From contig UEGR01000016.1 in assembly GCA_900465685.1 (NCBI GenBank), forward strand, positions 62,001 to 126,000: a DNA stretch of 64,000 nt, written 5' to 3'. Both the position numbers and the translations under genes were made by a program. Below, one piece after another: positions 46,073-54,632 of this stretch (position 1 is its first letter; each line of letters begins with the position of its first letter). Under the pieces are notes generated by a model. That model was not told the DNA's origin. It saw nothing but the letters and a program-made list of their open reading frames with translations, and ran no database searches. Origin of the DNA: Hyphomicrobiales bacterium (lineage in GTDB: Bacteria; Pseudomonadota; Alphaproteobacteria; Rhizobiales; Rhizobiaceae).

Positions 46073-47422
46073 ATGACCAAATTGACCCGACGCAATGTGA
46101 ATACTCTTATTGGCACGCTTATCGCCGGTGGCATGGCACCGAAAGGTGCCTATGCCCGCAATTACGGTAGTGGCGGTACAAAACTGGCAATGACCAATAT
46201 ACGCATGCTCATTGGCCAGGAGATCTCGCCCCCCGGCACCATTCTGATCGAGAAAGGTGCTATTTCAGCAGTCCTGACAGAATCGGATGATACAGCATCG
46301 GTTCTGGAAAATGCGCAGGTTGTCGATTATCAGGGGCGATACCTGATCCCCGCCTTCACCTGCAACCATGCCCATGTCGGCCTTATCAAGGGTACGACGG
46401 GCGGACGACATAATTTCACGCCCGAGAACGCCTATGCGGCGCTGCGCCAGTTTCAGGCTTACGGTATCGGTACAGTGGTATCGCTCGGCATGACACCGAC
46501 GCCTGAGCCCACAACACGCGAACACATGCGCAATAACCCGCAATATGGCGCGTCCTTCATGACGGCAGGTGCGGGAATATATGCGCCCGACGGGCTGTCG
46601 CCGCGCCCCCAGATACCCGAAGAAGCGCGGCAGGTCGTTCGCCAAATGGCGCAGCAACCCATCGATATTATCAAGCTATGGATCGATACATTCGGACCCA
46701 TTGAACCTATGAGCGAGGATTGCTTTCGCGCCGCTATCGATGAGGCACATCAATTGGGGTTTGCCGTCGCCGCACATGTCTACACGCTCGACCACGCAAA
46801 AAGACTAGTGGCTGCGGGTGCAGATATTCTTGCTCATGGCGTTCGCGACGTTGAGATTGATCAGGAATTTATCGATGCCGTTCGCGAGAGGGGCACATGG
46901 TATATTCCAACAGTGCACATGGATGAAGCGACTTATATTTTCGCCGACCAGCCAGCGATGCTGGAAGATCCCTTCCTGCAATCGGCATTAAGCCCAGAAC
47001 TGAAAACCCAGTTTGCCGACGCAGAATGGCGAGAGAGGACGACGACCGGTGAACGGGCACAAAAAGCGCGGCGCGATGTCGAAATGAATCTCCGCAATCT
47101 GTCAAAGTTGATAGAGGCTGGCGGCGTCAAATTTGGCTTTGGCGCGGATGCAGGCGCGTTCCCGGAACGCATTCCCGGCTTTGCTGAACATCGCGAACTG
47201 GAACATCTGGTCAATGCTGGCCTCTCACCCTCTCAGGCAATCGGCGTCGCGACCGAACAGGCCGCAGCATTGCTGAAATTGACCGACAGGGGCAAGATCG
47301 CCAATGGAATGCGCGCCGATCTCGTCGTCCTTGATGCCAACCCTCTTGATGACATCACCAACACGCGCAAAATTCATGCGGTCTGGCAGCAAGGAGAACT
47401 GGTCTCACTCGGTTCACCGTAA
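46073..47422 (+). CDS. Exported amidohydrolase family protein
   Basis: A 449-residue metal-dependent amidohydrolase with a twin-arginine signal (LTRRNVNTLIGTLIAGGMAP). The metal ligands are visible: NHAHVG after the first strand, the possible carboxylated lysine in DIIKLWID, the histidines in VAAHVYTLDHAK and LAHGVRD, and the aspartate in FGFGADAGAFP. The C terminus NGMRADLVVLDANPLDDI is typical of imidazolonepropionase/prolidase-like members. It could release an aromatic or amino acid from an amide or ester in the periplasm for the pathway encoded upstream. The longer reading frame from 45887 overlaps the aldehyde dehydrogenase and is not used. Confidence 0.82.
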   Translation: MTKLTRRNVNTLIGTLIAGGMAPKGAYARNYGSGGTKLAMTNIRMLIGQEISPPGTILIEKGAISAVLTESDDTASVLENAQVVDYQGRYLIPAFTCNHAHVGLIKGTTGGRHNFTPENAYAALRQFQAYGIGTVVSLGMTPTPEPTTREHMRNNPQYGASFMTAGAGIYAPDGLSPRPQIPEEARQVVRQMAQQPIDIIKLWIDTFGPIEPMSEDCFRAAIDEAHQLGFAVAAHVYTLDHAKRLVAAGADILAHGVRDVEIDQEFIDAVRERGTWYIPTVHMDEATYIFADQPAMLEDPFLQSALSPELKTQFADAEWRERTTTGERAQKARRDVEMNLRNLSKLIEAGGVKFGFGADAGAFPERIPGFAEHRELEHLVNAGLSPSQAIGVATEQAAALLKLTDRGKIANGMRADLVVLDANPLDDITNTRKIHAVWQQGELVSLGSP

Positions 47423-47472
47423 TCAACTGAGACCACATGCCTGTGCCAGTTTGCAGGGACTATGCATGTGGT

Positions 47473-47489
47473 GCCTGAAACATTCAGGC
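47473..47489 (+). terminator. Hairpin with T-rich tail after the amidohydrolase
   Basis: The perfect hairpin GCCTGAA-ACA-TTCAGGC is followed within about 15 bases by a CATTTTTT run. A second inverted repeat (CCACATGC at about 47434 and GCATGTGG at about 47463) lies just before. It fits a terminator of the rightward operon, overlapping the end of the convergent MarR gene. Confidence 0.55.
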
Positions 47490-47499
47490 CCTGTTGTTC

Positions 47500-47982
47500 T
47501 CATTTTTTGGGCGGTAGTTTGGCATGTCGGTCAAGCCCGATGATGATGCGCATCAGAGTGTCCAGCAGCGCCTGCCTGTCTGGTCCAACAATCTGATTAA
47601 GGGACGCATTATGTGCTGATGCGCATGCACGCAATTCCGACAGATACTTCTCACCGGCCGGCAACAGGCTGAGCAATCTTCCCCGCCGATCGACGGGATC
47701 GATATCGCGACGGATCATTTCCTTCTTTTCAAACTCCTGCAGGATTGGCGTAATGGTAGTCTTGTCGCGGCCCACCTGACGGCTCAGTTCTGTCTGCGAT
47801 ATGCTCGGTTGATCATGGATGATCCGGAGCACGGCATAGTGGCCCGGGCGAAGACCTCGTTGGTCAACAATCGAGGCATAGGCGGCAAACGAGGCTTCTT
47901 GCGCCCGACGCAATATGAAGGCGATGTTATCGGCGAAATCCTCGTCAGACGAATTATGGGGCATAGGCTGGTTCCGTTTCAT
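47500..47982 (-). CDS. MarR-family transcriptional regulator
   Basis: A 160-residue winged-helix regulator: LRPGHYAVLRIIHDQPSISQ, the recognition helix TELSRQVGRDKTTITPILQEF and the wing IRRDIDPVDRRGRLLSLLPAG are all characteristic. MarR proteins next to aromatic-acid transporters usually repress the catabolic genes until the substrate is present. It lies between the convergent amidohydrolase and the divergent MFS transporter. The TTGGA-G-TCCAA palindrome 350 bases upstream is a candidate operator. Confidence 0.9.
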   Translation of the reverse strand: MKRNQPMPHNSSDEDFADNIAFILRRAQEASFAAYASIVDQRGLRPGHYAVLRIIHDQPSISQTELSRQVGRDKTTITPILQEFEKKEMIRRDIDPVDRRGRLLSLLPAGEKYLSELRACASAHNASLNQIVGPDRQALLDTLMRIIIGLDRHAKLPPKK

Positions 47983-48386
47983 TCCTGATATTCTCGTTCT
48001 CGACGAAAAGTACCTCTTTGTCTGGTCGTTGCCGGGTCAAGGGATTCAGATAAGTGGCTTTCCATCAAGTTGAGCAAAACACAAATTCCAGGGATGGGAA
48101 AACCTTAAAAGACTTTTCCCTGATCTTAACTGTGTGCTGCCCAGCCGCGCGCGAAAATTTTGCCAATCTTCGTTGCAGAATGCGGCCTTATTTCAAGACC
48201 AAGAGCATTCCAGAAAACGCCCCGAATGTGCGGTTGGCCCAGTGCATATTTTGGGCAAGTCGCTTTGCATCACGCGACCTCCACTCAGCCCTTGTGTGAA
48301 TGAGCATCATAGGGCATAAATTCCATATAGTTGGAGTCCAAACTAATTGTAAAGGAATATCACCAAGTCACTATCGGGAGGAAATT
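47983..48386. other. Long divergent intergenic region, probable regulatory DNA
   Basis: About 400 bases between the MarR gene and the leader ORF of the MFS gene. No gene is supported. The last 60 bases carry a palindrome and the ribosome-binding site of the leader. Confidence 0.4.
48328..48344. promoter_or_regulatory. TTGGA-G-TCCAA palindrome, candidate MarR operator
   Basis: An 11-base palindrome TTGGAGTCCAA, extended outward by TAG and CTA with one extra base on the right, lies about 45 bases before the leader ORF and about 90 bases before the MFS start. Short palindromes of this size are usual for MarR dimers. The binding is inferred from position and symmetry. Confidence 0.4.
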
Positions 48387-48428
48387 ATGGGAAGAGGAAG
48401 CAACATGCCTGTGGAGGTGGTGTCATGA
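48387..48428 (+). CDS. 13-codon leader ORF overlapping the MFS start
   Basis: The frame MGRGSNMPVEVVS has a strong ribosome-binding site (GGGAGG, 6 bases before ATG) and its stop overlaps the ATG of the transporter (ATGA). The transporter has its own GGAGGTGG site inside the leader. Translating ribosomes would reach the transporter start directly, so the leader may couple or modulate its translation. Confidence 0.4.
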   Translation: MGRGSNMPVEVVS

Positions 48429-49771
48429 ACAACATCCATCACACAGTGGGAAGTGGAGAAGTCGACATCGGCGAGTTGCTCGATGAAGGCCCTTGGACAA
48501 CCGTACAACGTATTGTGGTGTTGATCGCAGCACTATCAATCGTTCTTGATGGCTTTGACGGTCAGCTTATTGGATACGCAATCCCCGTGCTCATTCAAGA
48601 ATGGGACGTATCGCGTGCTGATTTTGCTCCGGTCGTTGCTTCCGGCCTATTTGGGATGGCTTTCGGCAGCGCTTTTGCAGGCCTTATTGCGGATCGCTTC
48701 GGAAGAAGACTGGCCGTAATTTTGTCTGTCATCACCTTTGGACTGGGAACGATGGCCATCGGTCTATCGCAGGGAATTTGGACTATTGCCCTGTTCCGGT
48801 TCATCGCCGGACTTGGCATTGGTGGGGCGCTTCCAACATCGACCACCATGACCGCTGAGTATACGCCACGCAAATACCGGACCGTTGCAGTCACCGCGAC
48901 CATCGTGTGCGTTCCGCTTGGAGGCATGCTTGCAGGGATTTTCGCGTCCTGGATATTACCAACATTTGGATGGCGAACATTGTTCGTCGCAGGTGGTGGA
49001 ATTTCAGTTCTCTTTTCTGCTTTGTTGATCGCCTATTTTCCGGAATCCCCGCGTTGGTTATCGCGCCAGCCGACCAAAGCCAAAATTCTCGCGGATCTGC
49101 TTGCCCGGATCGAGCGCCCTGTCCCCGTCGGCGCGCGACTTGTCGACCCCACGGAGCGGATCAGCGGTAAAAGCGGGATTGGAACTTTGTTCACTGACGG
49201 CAGAGCCTTGAGTACAGTCGCTCTATGGACTGCGTTCTTCACCACGCTGTTGTCGGTGTACCTGACCTTCAGCTGGCTTCCGACATTATTGACATCGGAA
49301 GGATTGAGCCTCTCTTTGGCAGGTTCAGGTTTAACGGCCTACAATCTTGGAGGCGTGATTGGCGCACTAGCTTGTGCGGTCGCGATAAACCGGTTTGGTT
49401 CTCGCGGTCCGCTTGTAGCCTGTTCATTCGCGGCGGCGGCTACAGCGCTTTACTTGAGCCAGCTCAATGAGATGGAAGCAACAACCATATTGATCATCGG
49501 GATCGGGCTACATGGTCTGTTTGTTAATGCTGTGCAATCGACAGCATTTGCTGTTGCTGCCAATCTTTATCCGACAGAGGTGCGTGCGAGCGGAACTGCG
49601 GCAGCTCTGGTGATAGGACGCCTGGGCGCGATATCGAGTGGATTTGCCGGAGCAGCCGTCATTGCGAGTGGCGGTGCGCAAAGCTATTTTGGATTGCTGT
49701 TTATTGCGATGGCGATATCAGGATTTGCATTTCTGATCCTGCGCAAGCATATCCCGCCCACACACCATTAA
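48425..49771 (+). CDS. MFS transporter, aromatic acid:H+ symporter (AAHS) family
   Basis: A 448-residue, 12-span major facilitator. The AAHS hallmarks are DGFDGQLIGYAIPVL in the first span (the D-G-x-D motif), GLIADRFGRRLAV between spans 2 and 3 and a later FPESPRWLSRQPTKA after span 6. Such proteins import benzoate, 4-hydroxybenzoate, protocatechuate, muconate and the like with protons. It supplies substrate to the upstream catabolic genes and is probably under the MarR regulator. Confidence 0.9.
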   Translation: MNNIHHTVGSGEVDIGELLDEGPWTTVQRIVVLIAALSIVLDGFDGQLIGYAIPVLIQEWDVSRADFAPVVASGLFGMAFGSAFAGLIADRFGRRLAVILSVITFGLGTMAIGLSQGIWTIALFRFIAGLGIGGALPTSTTMTAEYTPRKYRTVAVTATIVCVPLGGMLAGIFASWILPTFGWRTLFVAGGGISVLFSALLIAYFPESPRWLSRQPTKAKILADLLARIERPVPVGARLVDPTERISGKSGIGTLFTDGRALSTVALWTAFFTTLLSVYLTFSWLPTLLTSEGLSLSLAGSGLTAYNLGGVIGALACAVAINRFGSRGPLVACSFAAAATALYLSQLNEMEATTILIIGIGLHGLFVNAVQSTAFAVAANLYPTEVRASGTAAALVIGRLGAISSGFAGAAVIASGGAQSYFGLLFIAMAISGFAFLILRKHIPPTHH

Positions 49772-49782
49772 CCCACAACTGT

Positions 49783-49821
49783 GGATGCGGGATATGCATT
49801 CTCCCGCATCCAATCATTTTT
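49783..49821 (+). terminator. Rho-independent terminator of the MFS gene
   Basis: A perfect 10-bp stem (GGATGCGGGA 49783-49792 and TCCCGCATCC 49802-49811) with a 9-base loop is followed by AATCATTTTT. It begins 12 bases after the stop codon and is the clearest intrinsic terminator in the window. Confidence 0.75.
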
Positions 49822-49856
49822 CACATGGCATTCACTACAGACACCGGCATTGTTGA

Positions 49857-51101
49857 TTAAAGGGAAAGTCCGTTGCCCCGTAATCTCCGCAAAATATAGA
49901 ATGTCAATGCGATCCCCAGTATCGAGAGCACTGTTGCGAGCGTGAAAAGATGGGCGTAGCCAAATTTATCGGCAAGGAACCCGGCGACTGAAGAGCCGAC
50001 GAGATAAATCAGCAATTCAGCACAAGCGAGGATCGTGAAATCTGTGCCCGGCTGATCGGTGGACGATGCCTTCATGAACAGTGAGTAGATCGCGACCAGT
50101 TCCATGTAGCGCAAAAAGGTTTGGACCGCCGACACAGTCATAGCAACCGTGATGCCCGGCCAGATTTCCGCAGCATTGAAACTGAACGCGAGGAAGCAAA
50201 GACTGCGGAATAATCCAAGCAGAACGAGCGCAGAGAAAAGCCCTGTCCAGCGGATAAGCAGCGCGGCCAAAACGGCTCCAATCAGGCCAGCACTCGCAGC
50301 GGCAGCCCCGGAAAGATAGCCTATCCATGACAACGGCAGCCCGATATCGACGAGGTAACTGCCTTCCATCCCCCTTACCATACCTTCGCTCGCCCGATAG
50401 GTCAGAGCAAAGCAAAGGATGAGCCAGGCATTAGGCTGTTGAAAGAAACGTTTCAGGCTGGCGCGCGGCTTGTCCCGGCGTTGCTGCGGCTCACCTGTTT
50501 CATCCATCCATAACCCTGCCAGAAGCGGCAGCAGCGAAAGGCCGGCAACGATAAAAATCGTCGGACGCCAGCCGATCTTGTGGAAGAGCACAAGGGCCAA
50601 CGTGCCACCCACGATCACACCAAGTGCAACTGCACCGGCCTGGATTGCATTGCCTGTGGCCCGCGTCTTGTCATTGAGATGACGGACGGCATAGCCATCG
50701 GTGGCAATGTCCTGCAAAGAAGACAGAAGCGTTATGCAAAGACAGATCGCAAACAGTGCACCCGCCTGTTGCGGCTCTACGAAAGCCATACAGGCAATGC
50801 CGAAAGAAACCAGAAGCTGAGTGACAATCACCCAGCTTCGCCGATGTCCCCAGCTTGCGATGAGGGGATAACGATCCACTAACGGCGCAATCGCGAATTT
50901 TGCGATCAATGGGATCATCAGAAGATAGAAAAGCCCGATAGCCGTGCGCGAGGCACCGCTTTCGCGCATCAAGGGAGGCAACGCGACCAATAGAAGATAG
51001 GTCGGAATGCCCTGCGCGAGATAAAGCCCCCCGAGAACGGTATAAAGGCGTGCATTGGCGCCTATCTTCTGTGTCGATAATTCGTCTTGTTGCGCAATCA
51101 T
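49857..51101 (-). CDS. RhtX/FptX-type siderophore permease (MFS)
   Basis: A 414-residue, 12-span permease. YTVLGGLYLAQGIPTYLLLVALP and the LLSSLQDIATDGYAV segment (AmpG-like D-x-x-D region) mark the RhtX/FptX family, which carries a ferric siderophore such as rhizobactin or pyochelin across the inner membrane without an ABC transporter. Its start codon overlaps the stop of the TonB receptor gene (TGATG), so the two are coupled. The pair moves one siderophore through both membranes. Confidence 0.85.
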   Translation of the reverse strand: MIAQQDELSTQKIGANARLYTVLGGLYLAQGIPTYLLLVALPPLMRESGASRTAIGLFYLLMIPLIAKFAIAPLVDRYPLIASWGHRRSWVIVTQLLVSFGIACMAFVEPQQAGALFAICLCITLLSSLQDIATDGYAVRHLNDKTRATGNAIQAGAVALGVIVGGTLALVLFHKIGWRPTIFIVAGLSLLPLLAGLWMDETGEPQQRRDKPRASLKRFFQQPNAWLILCFALTYRASEGMVRGMEGSYLVDIGLPLSWIGYLSGAAAASAGLIGAVLAALLIRWTGLFSALVLLGLFRSLCFLAFSFNAAEIWPGITVAMTVSAVQTFLRYMELVAIYSLFMKASSTDQPGTDFTILACAELLIYLVGSSVAGFLADKFGYAHLFTLATVLSILGIALTFYILRRLRGNGLSL

Positions 51102-53329
51102 CAGAAGGTTTTGCTCAAAGCGAGGGCGAAAGTCCTGCCACGGCCCTTGTAGTCGAAGATTTCTTCAGGCGCGAGGGCACCATAAAGCGCCTTGGCGCGT
51201 GATCCCCACACGGTGTTGTATTCCTCGTTAAACAGGTTGTGCACGCCGAAATTCACCGTCATGTCGGCCTTCTTAACGTGATAGGAGCCAATGAGGTCAA
51301 ACAGCGTGTAACCTTCGATTTTGTAGCCGGAGTTGTCTTCCAGATCGAAGATATGCTGACCCTGCAGGCGCAGATTGAGTGTTTCATTGCCCCAGCCTAC
51401 ATGACCGCCAAGCTTGGAAACACTGGCCGAGCCGATGGTATCCTTGACCCAGTCACCGTCTTGATCGACTTCAGTGCTTACCCATTGGCCAAGAATGCCC
51501 ACATCGAAGCCATGATCGAGTTTCATACCCGCCTTACCTTCGATGCCATAGACCCGACGTTCATTATCCTCAAGCTCGACTGCAAGCGTCGTGCGATTAA
51601 GCACAATGGAACGATCGGAGGTGGAGTAAAAGCCTGCAGCCTCCAGATTGTAGGTGCCGTCATCAAGACGGTAGCCGATCTCGAATGAATCGGTTTTGAT
51701 GGCTTCAAGAGCGGAATTTGCAACATTTACGCCGCTCATCAACGCGTAATGGCCACCTGAGAGCGAGTAAGCACCATAACCGTAATATTTTGCCGGATCG
51801 GGAAGCTCAAAGCCCTGGCTGAAATTCGCATAGACCTGCTGTGTGTCTGTCAGACTGTAAGTAGCGCCAGCATTGAACAAGAAAGCGTCGTAATCGACCG
51901 AGCCGCCGGGAATTGAATCGGCCGAAGTCGCTGTCCCGTTGAGAATAGCGATCTGTTGCGCCGCGCCAACAAAGTCGCCAACTTCCGTTTTGGTGTACTG
52001 ATAGCGCACGCCGCCATTGAAGGTAAGACGATCCGTTGCTTCATAGGAGGCCTCTGCGAAGCCAGCGAAGGTGGTAACGTCAATCTTGGGATAAAGGCCC
52101 GTGACGCCTGCGGTCTGGAAATCCATCGCACCGCTCTGCAAGGCCTTGCTCATATCGAAGATGTGTTGGTTTGAAGAAAGCGAATCCCTATCAGCATCAA
52201 CACCATAGGTGATGCGCAACCCGTCGAGCGGCTCCGAGATAAGTGCGGCCTTCATGCCGTAATAATCCGTATCCTGCGCGCTGCCATAAAAGTAGGTCGA
52301 GCTTGGGAACGGATGGAAATTGATCTTCTCGCTGCGATAGAAGCCTTGCAAGAGCAACTGCTGGCCGAAAAAGTCATTGTCCGTATAAGTCGCATTAAAC
52401 ATGGATCGGCGCGTGCGTGGATTGAAATCCGAATTGTAGCCGTCCCGTGTTTCGATGAGGCTTGGATTACGCAGCCCAGCGAGAAATTGCCCAAAGTAGA
52501 CGCTATAATCGGATTTCTGTTCCGAATTAAAATATTGTCCGCTCACCTCGAGCCGTCTATCCGGGTCAAACTGGAAGCCCGCACTGCCCATAAGATCGAT
52601 GCGCCGGTTAAAAGCGGTCGAGGTTTGGGTGATATCTGGCACAACCATTGTGCCGTCAGCGTCGTAAAACGCGCCGCTGCGATTGCCCGCGAGCGACAAG
52701 CGGGCGTCCCATGCCTCGCTATTATACGTGACAGCGGCAGCGCCGTTGCGATCCAAGTCATTGCCAGCGCGGAACCCGCTTTCTATGCCAGCCGTAACTT
52801 CGCCATGCAAACCGTCCGGCGCGTCCTTACCTTTCTTAGTGATAATATTGATGATACCGCCGGTGGCATTGCCGCCATAGAGTGAAGTCGCACCAGAAAG
52901 AACTTCAATCCGCTCAATGTTGAATGGGTCGATAGAATCAAACTGACGGCTCAGTCCACGGGCGGAGTTCATCGATATTCCGTCGATGAGCACCAAAGCG
53001 GTGCGTCCACGCAGGTTTTGCCCATACGAAGTACGCGCCCCTTGGCTGGCCGGATCAAAACTCGGTATTTCCTGCGCCAGAATCTGCTGAATGGTTTCGC
53101 CGGAGCGTGCGCGCATCTGGATCTGCTGCGCGTCAACGACATAGACAGTGCGAGCCGTCTCTGAGATCTGTTGCCCGCCGCGACTACCCGTAATCGTGAT
53201 GGCGTTCAGTACCGTTCCTTTATTGGTCTCGGCATCTACTTCGGTCGCGGTCTGCGCCAATGCCTGTGCGGCAACGCTGCCGGTCGCAACCAGGGCGGCA
53301 ACCGAAATCCCGAGATATTTGTTGTGCAT
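51101..53329 (-). CDS. TonB-dependent siderophore receptor (RhtA-like)
   Basis: A 742-residue outer-membrane receptor with a signal peptide (LGISVAALVATGSVAAQALA), a TonB-box region (NAITITGS), a plug (IQQILAQEIPSFDPAS, YGQNLRGRTALVLIDGI, GGNATGGIINIITKKG) and a barrel ending in GRTFALALSKTF. No STN domain is present, unlike the receptor at 38607. It is followed by the RhtX-like permease and preceded by a divergent AraC gene, as in the rhizobactin uptake locus of Sinorhizobium. The ATG at 53329 with GGAG upstream is preferred over 53356. Confidence 0.87.
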   Translation of the reverse strand: MHNKYLGISVAALVATGSVAAQALAQTATEVDAETNKGTVLNAITITGSRGGQQISETARTVYVVDAQQIQMRARSGETIQQILAQEIPSFDPASQGARTSYGQNLRGRTALVLIDGISMNSARGLSRQFDSIDPFNIERIEVLSGATSLYGGNATGGIINIITKKGKDAPDGLHGEVTAGIESGFRAGNDLDRNGAAAVTYNSEAWDARLSLAGNRSGAFYDADGTMVVPDITQTSTAFNRRIDLMGSAGFQFDPDRRLEVSGQYFNSEQKSDYSVYFGQFLAGLRNPSLIETRDGYNSDFNPRTRRSMFNATYTDNDFFGQQLLLQGFYRSEKINFHPFPSSTYFYGSAQDTDYYGMKAALISEPLDGLRITYGVDADRDSLSSNQHIFDMSKALQSGAMDFQTAGVTGLYPKIDVTTFAGFAEASYEATDRLTFNGGVRYQYTKTEVGDFVGAAQQIAILNGTATSADSIPGGSVDYDAFLFNAGATYSLTDTQQVYANFSQGFELPDPAKYYGYGAYSLSGGHYALMSGVNVANSALEAIKTDSFEIGYRLDDGTYNLEAAGFYSTSDRSIVLNRTTLAVELEDNERRVYGIEGKAGMKLDHGFDVGILGQWVSTEVDQDGDWVKDTIGSASVSKLGGHVGWGNETLNLRLQGQHIFDLEDNSGYKIEGYTLFDLIGSYHVKKADMTVNFGVHNLFNEEYNTVWGSRAKALYGALAPEEIFDYKGRGRTFALALSKTF

Positions 53330-53376
53330 GCATTTCTCCAAGGACATGAGCGACACGATTTCCGCCAGCTATCCAG

Positions 53377-53399
53377 TATTCTATAAACAGGACTATTCT
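53377..53399. promoter_or_regulatory. TATTCT direct repeats between AraC and receptor genes
   Basis: TATTCT occurs twice in the same orientation (53377 and 53394, 17 bases apart) in the 165-base divergent promoter region. AraC-type activators such as RhrA or PchR bind direct repeats. This is a weak candidate site. Confidence 0.25.
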
Positions 53400-53494
53400 C
53401 ATCATGTTTAATTTATTAAAAGACAGATAGCTTGGAGATGAGCGAACCGGAAATGGATTGAAGCGAACCTTGAAGGGCTTTTGCATTGAATACG

Positions 53495-54445
53495 ATGAGA
53501 AGCGTTAAACCGGTAAAATTTGGCAGCACGGCTTCAAGGGCGACAGATGGGTTAAAGCCGTGCCTCAAGATATTGCGAGACATGATGGGCATGCCGTCTG
53601 TATTGCCGGCGCGGGGTGATCTCTCACAGGTACGCGGACTATTTTGGAACCATGCGTTACTGGCGCTGACCACGATTTATTTTCCGCTGGTCCGCACACG
53701 TCTGTCGGCACCCGGTTCTCGGGACGCGGGCATCGTAATTTTGCGCGCAATGAGTGGCCCGGCACATGTGGAGCAAGGACAGAGCCGGCTCGATCTCGCA
53801 AAAGGCGAAGCCATTTTCATGCCATCGGATGTGCCGCTTTCGCTAATCCTTCCCGATGGCGGGCGTCTGGACTGCGCTTATCTGCCATCGGCCGCCATCG
53901 CCCAGATGAAAGCAGAAGTTTCAAATTTGTTTTGGCAACCGCTTCCTATCACCTATTTACCTTTTCAATTGCTGGTAACCTATGCAGGTTATCTTTTGCA
54001 GCAAGACTATCAGACGGAAAGTGATGCCGAAATTATGGTCAATCACTTTTATGAATTGCTACCCATACTGGTAGCAAATTTGCAGGCACGGAATACAAAG
54101 CAGACTCTGACCGGACGAATGGGAGCTATAAAAGACCGGATTGACGCCCGGATCATAGATGCTGGCTTCTCGATAATGGAGCTTGCCCAGTCCGAGGGGA
54201 TAACTCCCCGTGCTATCCAAAAGCTATTTAAAAGAGAGAACACGACATTCTCGCGTTATCTGCTTGAGCGCAGGCTTGATATGGCACGGTCTGCGATACT
54301 ACATGGGGATGTATCCGCCATAGCGAAGATTGCATATGGTTCGGGATTTGACGACCCAGCCTATTTCAGCAGGGTGTTTCGCAATTTTTACGGCGTTAGC
54401 CCGTCTGCCTTGAGGCGTCAAATCGCTCGTAGTATATCTGGGTGA
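53495..54445 (+). CDS. AraC-family regulator of siderophore uptake (RhrA/PchR-like)
   Basis: About 316 residues with an N-terminal effector domain of the AraC_binding/cupin type and a C-terminal double helix-turn-helix (about 220-310: SIMELAQSEGITPRAIQKLFKREN, then IAKIAYGSGFDDPAYFSRVFRNFYG). It is divergent from the receptor gene and should activate it in the presence of the ferric siderophore. The start is uncertain; TTG 53486 and an ATG at 53582 are alternatives. Confidence 0.85.
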   Translation: MRSVKPVKFGSTASRATDGLKPCLKILRDMMGMPSVLPARGDLSQVRGLFWNHALLALTTIYFPLVRTRLSAPGSRDAGIVILRAMSGPAHVEQGQSRLDLAKGEAIFMPSDVPLSLILPDGGRLDCAYLPSAAIAQMKAEVSNLFWQPLPITYLPFQLLVTYAGYLLQQDYQTESDAEIMVNHFYELLPILVANLQARNTKQTLTGRMGAIKDRIDARIIDAGFSIMELAQSEGITPRAIQKLFKRENTTFSRYLLERRLDMARSAILHGDVSAIAKIAYGSGFDDPAYFSRVFRNFYGVSPSALRRQIARSISG

Positions 54446-54484
54446 CGTTTAAACGGTCGCAACCCCACCCTTGCGCTTGTTCAG

Positions 54485-54626
54485 AGACATGGCTGTGTTT
54501 GAGTTCAAACCAGCCATGTCTTCGTTCCAACCGCATTCGCTACAATCGTTGCTGTGCGAATGCGGATACTCCAGCTTGAACTCCATACTCGCTCGCATTC
54601 GCTTGTATGTATGTCCAGTCTGGAGT
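54485..54626. repeat. Tandem set of long inverted repeats between convergent genes
   Basis: Three hairpins follow each other: 54485-54521 (AGACATGGCTG...CAGCCATGTCT with inner GTTTGA/TCAAAC), 54531-54565 (CCGCATTCGC...GCGAATGCGG) and 54568-54626 (ACTCCAG...CTGGAGT). The CGCATTCGC word returns at 54594-54602, and GAGTTCAA/TTGAACTC pairs across hairpins. The set lies between the AraC gene and acnB, which converge. It could be a strong terminator or a mobile repeat remnant. Confidence 0.6.
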
Positions 54627-54632
54627 CAGCCC

